From positions 3,078,998-3,142,997 of the forward strand of contig JABYQN010000005.1 in assembly GCA_022606135.1 (NCBI GenBank): DNA of 64,000 nucleotides, given 5' to 3'. Source of the DNA: Fomes fomentarius (taxonomy: Eukaryota > Basidiomycota > Agaricomycetes > Polyporales > Polyporaceae). The notes beneath the pieces were generated by a model. The model ran no database searches. It was not told the origin of the DNA and saw only the letters and a program-made list of their open reading frames with translations. The position numbers and the translations under genes were made by a program. Below are positions 55,551 to 64,000 of this stretch, piece by piece; position 1 is the stretch's first letter; each line of letters opens with the position of its first letter.

Positions 55551-57682
55551 CTAATCCTCCTCCTTGACCTCTTGCGTCACATGTGCAACCGGATGGTCCA
55601 TAATCCCCCAATAGGCCGCCCTCTCCTGCATGATCCCCCACTTGACCCACCAATGGTCCGCCTCGTCCTCCGGATCGTACCCAAGATACCTCTCGATAAC
55701 ATGCTGCATCTCCTCGCTCGTATACGACTGGCCCCGTTCGATATCCTGTGTCCCCTTCTCCGCGCGCTCGCGCAGGGTACGATCGTGCGCCTCTGCGATC
55801 CCCGGCGGCAGCGACACGGCGAAGACGTTGCCGACGGAGGCTTTGAGGAGCTCTTCGATACGCGGCTGTCGAATCTCTTGGATGGCGTTGAGAAAGGAGG
55901 AGATTTGCTCCCGTCGGTGTAGGTGTTGAAACACTCGACCGGTCACGGCTGCGTCGCCCGTTGCCATGCCGAAGATGTATGTCGACCCAATCTAGACGAC
56001 GAGCGCAGGCGGTTTGCGCACGGAACGACGGACATGCGTTGAGGGTGAGATTTGGAAGGGGGGACTCACCCATGTGGGATGTGCGGCGTCGCCGATGCAG
56101 ATGACTCTTCCTCCTGGATGGACCCACTCCTCGAGCGCAGGCCGATCGATTATTGGCACGCAAACGACTCTCTCCGCACGTTTCGCCAACTGCCGCAATC
56201 TGTCATGCGTATGGTGGGGGTCAATCACCGCACGACTAGCATCTTTGAGCGATAAATCGTCACTTGGCGCACTAACCGCGGGTCGGCGTCTTTTATCACC
56301 TCAGCCAACTTCTTGGGAGGAACGAGGTACACGTAGGTACCCTTCTTCAGCTCCTCATCCTGCTCGAAGTCGTGGGACGCGTACATGTACATCTCGATAA
56401 GCGGCTCGCCCGTCGAGGGTGCTTTCTGCGAAAGCGGCTCCGTTCATGAACAGAGAGCGCACAAACCGTGGAGTGATGAATACTCACGATGTGGTATATT
56501 TGCGCGCCATACTCGCCGTCCCCAAGCCATGTGAAGACCTTGCCCTGTATGTCGTACCGTCCAGTCAGTGATGCAAAACGTGCTGCGGGCACAGCAAGTG
56601 GACGCACAGACTGACGGATCTGTTCTAGGAACTGCGTGTCTTCGATACTTGTGCACACGTCTGCTTCACGTATGATCGTGCTGTTCCGTAATTCGCGGTC
56701 AGACCGACGTCTTTGACCCTCCCCCCCCCCAGCCATCCGCCAGAACAGACATCATACACGCACTTGTACACCGCAACACCCATCGACTTCGACACGTCTT
56801 CCTGGCCCGTCGCCTCCATGATCTCCCTCCTCGTGACCCACCCAGGCAGAAGATACCCATCGGCGCCGATGACGACGTCTGCGCTGACTACCTCCCCATT
56901 CGCGAGCGTCACGGACGGTCGTTCTGGGTCTGGATGGATCTTGTCAACTTTCACGTCCTCGCCGGTTCGGAAGTCCACGCCGTGTTCGCGTCCGTAATCG
57001 GCGACTGTTCTTCGGAGGTGGCCGTACTGCAGATACGACGCGTGCGCAAATGAGATCAAGAATAAAGGGAAGAACTATGGGACTCACGTGGACGAGGAGG
57101 AAGTCTCCGCCCGTCTCCTGTATCACGTCTTCTTCCCACTCGTGCTGGGCCATAACGGAGCCCGACTCATCTGCGCCATAGGAAGGCGATATCAGGACGG
57201 CGAACGCCATGATGACAGGAGAGACTGCCCAAGGTGGGATGAGTACGTACACGACGCGAACAGAGTCCCTGCCGATTTGACGGCATATTCATGTAGTCGT
57301 TCCCCCAATCCCCATTTATAGTAGACCTTGGTCGCGTTTGGCGGAAGTCGACAGCCAGCGTCTATTGGTGTCTGCAGCACAACGCGCAAAGTTGATTTCA
57401 AAGACGCACTAAAGATATGGAGGGAGGACGGGAAGGAAGAAGACGCGGAGAAGGACAGACGTACTGGCTGAACCGGATCTAAAATCTCGAAGAGCGTGAC
57501 TTTGTGCCCGACGCGCGCGAGGGCTGCTGCTGCAGAAAGCCCGGTTAACGAGCCCCCGATGACGATAAACTCGATGGGCAGGAAGTTTGGTGGTGTGGGT
57601 GGTGAATCCGTCTAAGAGGGGCGTGCAGCAGTACAGGGTTCAGAAGGCATAGAGCAGCCCTGTAGCAGTGAGTACCTACCAT
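55551..57682 (-). CDS. FAD-dependent monooxygenase (salicylate-hydroxylase-like), copy 2
   Basis: ATG at 57682 is followed directly by GTAGGT; a 68-nt intron (57679-57612) gives M/TDSPPTPPNFLPIEFIVIGG. Exons then encode VGHKVTLFEI, GCRLPPNATKVYYKW, HYGHLRRTVADYGREHG, VVIGADGYLLPG, VFTWLGDGEYGAQIYHI, WVHPGGRVICIGDAAHP and HLHRREQISSFLNAIQEI, ending with DPEDEADHWWVKWGI and a stop at 55551. The first Gly motif reads GGSLTG, differing from copy 1's GGGAGG at one Gly. Organisation and exon borders parallel copy 1, so the two arose by tandem duplication. Confidence 0.85.
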
Positions 57683-58965
57683 CTTGCACAGGCGGCGGGC
57701 AACGTAAGGATTTGATCTGTAGCGGTGGGGGACAACAGGGAGGACAGAGAGGAGCCGAGTGCAGTGAGTGGGCCTAGACGACGGAGAGACCTACGAAAGA
57801 GCAGCAAGAACGAGCAACGATATGTGGAGGTATATATCTTGCGACGAGTTTAGAGGGTGACGGATGCGGATAGGTGCAGATCTGAGTACGCGGATGCGGC
57901 CGATCGTGTTCGTTCAGATCGTATTCGCGGTACGTGAGTGGGTGCGTCTACGTGTGTGGCTGAGGACTTGATAAATGACTGCTGACGCGTGTGCGGTATG
58001 ATCGAGTCCAAGACCTTCCCTTTCGTTCGTTGCCTTGAAATTGCACACGCAGTACGCCGATAGCAGATGACGACGAGGACGACTGTATGTGTCAACGGCG
58101 CCCAGAGAGAGACGGGCACGAGGGCCAGCTCTGAGCGGAAGGGTGCGGCAGGGTGTGCTGGATTGGATCATCCGGTCAGGCAACTTGAGGCACGGCTGAT
58201 AGTAGTTAGCGTTTCGGGAGAGATACGGACGACAAGATCGAGCACTCACCGGAACCGGCACCTGTCCTGATTTCGGACGTCGAGTGCGAGATGCATTTTG
58301 AATCGCAATACTCCGATACGCCGAAAAACATCGTCGTGCAACCAGCACGAGTACGCTGGACTCATGAACACTGAACTCGACCAAGAGCTCGTTAGAACCT
58401 GAGTGAATCTCGAGCTCTGTCGCCATCGGGACTGCAGTTTCCGCATTAACCGAAAGGAGAAATGGAATGGCAATGCCTTCTGGATGTTACTTGCTACTGG
58501 GCTCTGGATAGCATTAAACATTGAATATCGAGCAAAAAGGCGGGAGGAGCGGACGGAGAGGCGGATCGGATTCGGACTAACTGTTACAGGCCGGCGCCAC
58601 CATCAGAATCGGCCGGTCCGGTCAGCATTCAGCTGGGCACGTCGCGCGCGATGCAGGTACAGGGGCGTAAAGACCACACGAGATTTGGGGGAGCGGGGCA
58701 AGGCAAGGCAAGGCAAGAGATGGATAAGATGTGGTTCAAGGCAAGTTTGCGAATTCGAATAACGTACAACTCTAATCGTGATTCCCGACCTTCCTGATCG
58801 GCCCTCGAGCTCTCGAGTCTAGACAACGACATTCACCAAGTCCAGCCAACCGAGGATCAGAGTCTTCGGCATGAGTTCGTCTACACTACAGCGGTCGAAA
58901 GATATAGCTACATGTAAGACACCAAGACAGACCCAAACAGATATGCACATCCACGCTCACACCAA
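57683..58965. other. Intergenic, nothing recognised
   Basis: The interval holds the promoter of monooxygenase copy 2 and the 3' flank of the HbrB gene. Frames are short; a short GGCAA tandem occurs near 58700. Confidence 0.5.
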
Positions 58966-61749
58966 TCACATGTAACCCTCCAATTGCACCCTTCTCTGTT
59001 CCTTCTGAACCTGAGGCGCCTGTTGAGACTGTTGGACCTGGGCTGGCTGTGTCACCGAGCCGACACCGGTCTCCCCACCTTGTCCCTTCGCCGTCGCCGT
59101 CGGTGCGGGTCCAATCCCGACCATGTCCTCGACCATCGCCTGCGAGCTGTTAGAGCCAAACCCCAAGCAGGCAGGGAGGAGAAGCGCACCAGAGCGTGAT
59201 CAAAGTCCTCCGAGTCCATCTCGTCGTCGTCCCCCATGTCAATCTCAGCCTGCTCCTCCCGCCCTGCGCCGAGCCCCCACCCGCCCATGCTCATCCGCGT
59301 AGTGTTCTCTGGGTCTGGGCTCCTGTTTGTCCGCCAGCGTCAGTCCTCCGCATGTGCCAAGATATGAGGGGAGGGCGACGCGTCCAAGGTCGCGCACGTG
59401 CGTGGTGCCTGAGTGCAGCACAAGCACCGACATCTGATGACGATGACGGTAACGAAACAACACTTGCCCAGGAGAGCGATATACATATCAGCTGTAGTGT
59501 GCACACACGGTAACCGCGAACAACTGCCGCTGGACATCGCACAGACAAGCCGAGCGTCGTCTCACCCAAATCTCTCCTCTGCATCTTGCGACGTGGACAC
59601 ATAAGGTTAAGAGGACTACGCACCTCAAGCTCTCCAGGAGCTCCTTGTCCCTCGCCCGCACCGGATCTGCAAACGTCACCCCCACGCGCGGCGTATCCGT
59701 GTCCGCGTCCTCCCAGTCGCCTGCCCCGCCATACCTGTCAACGTACCCCCCACCGTACGAACCCGCAGCGATCTCCTCCGCATACCCCCCTCCTCCGAGC
59801 ACGCCATACGCATCGTCAAGCTCGCTCCGCGCCTTCCACCGCCGCCCGTTAGCCCTCGGCGAGCCGACGTCGGCCTTCTGCGCGATCCGCCCCCGTCGGT
59901 CCCGCGGCAGGCCGGCGGAGAGAAAGGAGGGCGCGGCGCCGGTGCGCCCTGCGTGCCGGGGAGCACCGAGCGTCGCGATGGGCGCGTGGAGGGCGCGAAG
60001 AAGGCGGGTGATCGCTGCTTCACCTGTGCTCGGCTGTGGTGGGGGCGCGGTGAGGGAGAGCGAGGCGGGGCGATGGGAGCGCTGGGAGACGAGGACGAGC
60101 AGCCTGCGGGGTTGGCGATGAGTCGGACGACGTAAGGGGGGTGGCAGAGTAAGGTGAGTGCGAAGATAGACTGGACGGAGATGGAGGGACGTACATCTGC
60201 TGTAGTCGTGCCTGCATCGACTCCGGGCCAACGACGTTTTGCACTTCGTCCTTGCTCATCGTGAGCCGGGCGTAGAGCCGCGGGAAGAGGGGTAGTATGA
60301 CACGGTCGCGGAAGGAGACGAGGGCGAGGGCGCGGACGTCAATCTTGTTGGTGGTCGTCGCCGCGGACTGGAAATGGAGGCCGGAGCCTTTGGCGTTCTG
60401 GGCTGCTGTGGGCGAGGAGGGCCGGTGCGTTTTGGGGGTGCGATAGAGGGTGGAGAGAATGGGGTCTGTCTGGAGCGGGAGGAGGGACTGGGAGAAGGTT
60501 GAGTGAAGGGAGCAGGGGAGAGACAGGAGGACTCACGCCTTCGAGGTATGGAAGAACTTGGCCCCAGAAGAACATCCAGAGCTCGACGATGCGGGGGATG
60601 ATCCTGTCGTCGTCGGTGTCTGTGAGCTTGGAGTTGAGAGTGACCATGCCGTTGGAAATGAGTTCGATGGAGTCGTGTTCGAGGGTGGCGAGAGCCTTGC
60701 CGGGGGCGGCGGAGACAACGGTTTGGATGTGTCGTCGGACAAGCTGGTTGAGTTCCTCTCTAGAGGGCGGACATACCATATATTATGTGGAATGAAGGTG
60801 TGATATAAGAGTGGGAAGGAGAAGCTCACATTGGATAGCGGAGGGGCTCGCCGTTGAAAAGAGGAAGGACGAGGACATGTAGGGACGTCCACGGGCTCTC
60901 GGCAGAGAGGGTTGAGTTGATGCTGGGTGCGGCGGCGGGGGCCATGGCGACACCGAGAGAGATGGTGGACTGTGCGGCGGAGGAGATGGAGGGAGCGAGG
61001 GAGGGGAGATGGGCAAGGTTGCCGAGGCGGTGCATCTCGCGGGTAACGAGCTTGGAATCATAGGTGCGCGTGCTCGAGGCCTGTGAGTGATCAGATGAGG
61101 TCTGGTGTCAGTGCGGGGAAAGAAAGAGAGGCGGGGGAGAGATGTGGTGGGAGATGGAGATGGAGATGGAGATAGGGCGTTCGAGGGTACGGGGACGACT
61201 GAGGATGTGGTGGGGGCAGGTGAGGACTAGTGGGTGCAGCGAACATGAATTGATTAGGCAACGAGGACGAGGGATGTATGATATTACGTGCTGAATGGAG
61301 AGCGACGGAGCAAGGCGGGGGGAGGAGTAAGACAAGAAGATACAGACCTTGGTAGGAGAGGTATGGCTCTTGTTAGGAGTCGGGGCAGCCATGGGCGTAG
61401 GCGAGTGAGCACCCTCACGAGGATCACGAGAATCAAGACGAGAGTGAGAGCGGGCAGGGAGGAGAGAGGTCGGGATGGGGAGCGTGGCCGAGCGGAGGGT
61501 GGATTGGGAGGAGAGCGAGTTTGGCGAGGCGGCGAGGAGGCCGACGGAGGAGAACTGGAGCATGTCTCCGAGAAAACCGAGGAGGGTCGGGGGATGTTCA
61601 CCAGACGCTGATGCTGAGGCGGACGTCGAGAGGGTCGGGGGCTGGGCGGGAGCGGGGGCGGGGGCGCGGAGAGGGTCGGGCCCTTGGGAGGCAGAGCGAC
61701 GAGAGCGAGAGTCTGTGGCGGCGCGGACGTGGGCAGAACGGCCAGCCAT
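58966..61749 (-). CDS. HbrB-domain TORC2 subunit (Bit61/Protor-like)
   Basis: ATG at 61749 (MAGRSAHVRAATDSRSRRSA) begins a Ser/Pro-rich N-terminus containing LGFLGDMLQFSSVGLLAASP. The HbrB domain begins at SPWTSLHVLVLPLFNGEPLRYP, continues with EELNQLVRRHIQTVV, RIVELWMFFWGQVLPYLEGA and LPLQTDPIL, and ends with DRVILPLFPRLYARL. These are hallmark strings of the family. A disordered C-terminus with DMGDDDEMDSEDFDHALVRF follows, ending at 58966. HbrB proteins are TOR complex 2 partners (yeast Bit61, human Protor) that affect cell polarity and hyphal branching. About eight introns. Confidence 0.9.
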
Positions 61750-61839
61750 CGCGTTGGGCGGGCGAGGGCGGGCGGGCGAGGGTCGCAGCGCTAGCTCTGA
61801 CCAGACTGTGGCTTATCTATCTACTATATATCTTGGATT

Positions 61840-62890
61840 GAATTCTGGCCATCTCGGGCCAATTCTTGCACGCGATCATGCACCGATTCTTCTGCCAGGC
61901 GGGCGAGTAGTCGTAGGTACTCATCCGAGTTGCCACACGCGTTGGACGAAGCCAACCAAGTTCACCATCAACGACGTCGATGTCGACCGCATTGCGTTCG
62001 CAAGCCGTCCAGGTATGGCCTCCTCACCGCCGTCGTTGTCAATCACCTACAGCTATGACCGTGTCTGCGGCAACGCAGCCCACCTGCAGCCGCTAACAAC
62101 AACCCGCTAGTTGGTATACCCTCGTGCACGCCAGCAAGCACACGCGCTCTCTACACCTTCTCCTCTCTCCCGGCCACACGCTTCTTCCGTTTGCCTCTGA
62201 GCGCACGTCCTTCCCCATCCTGGCGACGACGCTCGACGAGAGCATCGGCAACGCGTACCATAAGCTGCCCAAGCTGCTCCAGCCTTCCCTCTCCAAACCG
62301 CGCAGCCGGAACGGCCCTCGAACGCTTCGCCGCGTCCTACAAATCAGCCGCATCTGGAGAGGGTGACATTCGAGAGCCTCGTCCGATCCGCGGTCCGCTC
62401 GCGTTCTCATATACTGGCTTCCATTCCACCGTCGGAGCGATTTCTCCATGCCTGCAGGCGCGAGACCAACGAGCCCACGAATTCAAACTTGGCATTGCAA
62501 CGAGCTTCCAACACACCGCGGTCGCGTAGCTGGATGAGAAGCGGCAGTCTCGTCCTGAGCAGTGGCGTTGCGAGTAACGTGTTCTTGAGAGGAATGTGCG
62601 GGTGGTCTATGTGTGCTGCACCTCGTCCCAAGACTGATTCATCTCGCGCATGTGCCAGGCTACGACCGTGTCCCGACCAGACGAACCCGCTTGGCTGGTC
62701 TTCCCGCCGCCGTATCTGTGCACAGGTACGTATCATGTAATGGTCTGCCGTGCTCGTTTATTCATACCCTTCCACCGTATACAACCCTGCGATCATTGCA
62801 TGGTCATCGATCCATCGCTCCCCAGCTGGCGATACGGACCAGTACTCGGTCCAAAGTCCGCCCAAGTGCACCTTCGAAGAGCTCGACTCG
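61840..62890 (+). pseudogene. Decayed QRI7/OSGEPL1-like (mitochondrial tRNA t6A synthase) sequence
   Basis: Fragments of the Kae1/TsaD family occur in order but in alternating frames: LPHALDEA, then FTINDVDVDRIAFASRPGM, HASKH (an HxxxH), LHLLLSPGHTLLPF with SPGHT in place of SGGHT, ILATTLDESIGNAYHKLPKLL, LAFSYTGFHSTVG, FQHTAVA/LDEK with TAG at 62527-62529 where Gln is expected, SGVASNVFLR, FPPPYLCT and IIAWSSIHRSPAGDTDQY. The frame changes, the in-frame stop and loss of the expected Asp-Asn near LCT show decay. An intact gene should exist elsewhere because the tRNA modification is usually essential. It lies divergent to the HbrB gene. Confidence 0.78.
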
Positions 62891-63532
62891 CGTTCGTCGG
62901 ACTGCGCCAGGCTCGGGCCTCGCAGTAGCAGAATGTGTACGTCCGGACGCATGTTCGGCAACTACGCTGGGTACAAGCCGGGTACGCCTTCTCTCTTCTA
63001 TCACCGTCGTCCGAGCGCATGTCTTTCATTGGTGCGTACAATGTTTCTGTGTGATAGTGATCTATCTGGCAGACGTCGCGAGAGGTTCGCCTACTCCACG
63101 CAGCAACGACGAACAGGTGCAATAGGGTCCTTGTGCGTTTGAATACTTATGTGTACGCCGAGTTTCGCAAACGTTTCAGTGAAGACGCAGTGTGGCCTCG
63201 ACCTCGACGAAGAAGTGATTCTGCGTTTATCCCCAGAAGCGCACGCCCCGCACTTGCACCGTCCCCGAGAGTCGCCATGTCGTTTGACACCTGTCACCTT
63301 GCGATTAACGCTCTCCAGAGTTCCCTGACTTCAGTGCGCCACTCTCGGGTCTTGATTAAGTGTCTGCTCATCTCGTTATGAGTTACGGAAGGCCGCAATG
63401 TCCTGCATTGTCTTCATTGAATGTCAGGTCGGCGACGGCGATAAGTGTATCGTGGCACTGCATCCAAACTGCCGCGATGGAGCTCGAGCTGGCGTTCATC
63501 TCGAGATATCGAAGGTATCGGTAATTTAGTTG
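62891..63532. other. Intergenic, nothing recognised
   Basis: Short frames only. No motif, repeat or exon chain could be supported. Confidence 0.5.
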
Positions 63533-63973
63533 TCAGTTGGAATGCCTAGATTCAGTACTTGCGGACGATGAGCCATCTCTTCGACTTCCTTGGGAAAACA
63601 TATGTGTTGTCTCCGCGCCGGGTCGCTCACACGAATATAGTGGTCTGGTTATGAGTTCAGGAGTGCACATTGCGCGATACAACGCCTCAGTCTCGCATCC
63701 CAGTACCCTGGCTGGCGAGAGCTTGTTCAGTTCCATGGGATCCTTGTCGGCCTCTACTATACTCTCGTGCATTTCGCATATCAAGGAGTCGACGACACCA
63801 TCCTGCATGACATACACCTTCCCCTGTTCTCTGCAGTTCTTGCCGACGCATGACCAATACACCTGAACATTGACTGGTTTCAGGAGACTCCACATCACCC
63901 GACGAAAAGCTCCTGGCCGGTCGATCTTGCAGACGCAGGGTGCATGGTCACGTCTCAAAACCCTCGCACTCAT
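63533..63973 (-). CDS. Hypothetical protein or terminal exon (146 codons)
   Basis: An uninterrupted frame opens with ATG at 63973 and closes at 63533. It contains several Cys (CVCKIDRPGAF, WSCVGKNCREQ, CETEALYRAMCTPEL) and a predicted strand-rich middle (VNVQVYWSC, GKVYVMQDGVV). I do not recognise it. It could be the last exon of a gene starting to the right of the window. The frame length and ordered composition favour coding but do not prove it. Confidence 0.35.
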   Translation of the reverse strand: MSARVLRRDHAPCVCKIDRPGAFRRVMWSLLKPVNVQVYWSCVGKNCREQGKVYVMQDGVVDSLICEMHESIVEADKDPMELNKLSPARVLGCETEALYRAMCTPELITRPLYSCERPGAETTHMFSQGSRRDGSSSASTESRHSN

Positions 63974-64000
63974 CTATAGATTCGACAAATGCACACCTCG

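Noticed and set aside
55276..56163. 295-codon minus-strand frame across the 3' part of monooxygenase copy 2
   Set aside because: It is in another frame from the flavin-motif exons, Arg/Gly-rich and crosses exon-intron borders; it is a shadow of GC-rich coding DNA.
61475..62110. 211-codon plus-strand frame overlapping the HbrB start
   Set aside because: The first part is antisense to HbrB coding sequence; only its last third matches QRI7-like fragments, and these continue in other frames.
1..64000. CRISPR arrays, operons, prophage or bacterial-type features
   Set aside because: None seen. Gene structure with spliceosomal introns, LTR elements and monocistronic spacing is fungal.

Overview
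The window is nuclear DNA of a filamentous basidiomycete, most likely an agaricomycete (possibly Polyporales; inferred from gene content and intron style, not from any search). The genes carry many 50-70 bp GT-AG introns. Families typical of the group are present: a FunK1-type kinase, a seven-helix membrane protein, a Con-6 protein, an HbrB TORC2 subunit, a Pex24/dysferlin-domain peroxin and an OTT_1508-like deaminase. No prokaryotic, organellar, rRNA or convincing tRNA features were seen. All CDS coordinates give the outer limits of spliced genes; exon joins were found by eye from splice signals and protein continuity.

Layout. 1-4033 (minus): 5' part of an apparently intact Ty3/gypsy LTR retrotransposon, from the LTR through RNase H, cut by the window edge. 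It has a Tf1-like self-priming arrangement, a canonical -1 frameshift site and a 10-bp-phased bZIP-site array in its LTR. It is inserted in a decayed Ty1/copia element (4034-7893, minus). 8477-10512 (minus): OTT_1508-like deaminase. 10873-12702 (minus): mitochondrial HAD hydrolase of the CECR5/YKR070W type. 12931-14764 (plus): peroxin with a dysferlin domain. 14930-15480: broken copy of the 5' end of the next gene. 16414-20797 (plus) and 21044-25924 (minus): two large, divergent, tail-to-tail paralogs with a helical N-terminus, an EF-hand, a beta-rich block, two zinc-finger modules and a coiled coil. 26800-28357 (minus): branched-chain aminotransferase. 29510-30919 (plus): seven-helix membrane protein. 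31217-33713 (plus): ABC1/ADCK1 kinase-like protein. 34236-36271 (plus): F-box-like protein with an acidic repeat tail. 37420-40341 (minus): FunK1 kinase. 41196-44116 (minus): TBC Rab-GAP. 45547-46708 (minus): SDR, with a degraded copy at 44690-45140. 47124-47450 (plus): small hypothetical protein. 49111-49701 (plus): Con-6. 51701-53875 and 55551-57682 (minus): paralogous FAD monooxygenases. 58966-61749 (minus): HbrB TORC2 subunit. 61840-62890 (plus): decayed QRI7/OSGEPL1-like sequence. 63533-63973 (minus): doubtful hypothetical ORF.

The genes are mostly unrelated housekeeping and accessory loci, not a biosynthetic cluster. The recurring theme is local duplication and decay: nested retroelements, the tail-to-tail pair with its 5' fragment, the SDR and its relic, the FAD monooxygenase pair, and a dispersed ~200-bp repeat. 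The strongest candidates for something undescribed are the tail-to-tail EF-hand/zinc-finger pair, which shares a 27-nt microexon, and the self-priming gypsy element with a possible CUG-initiated Gag extension.
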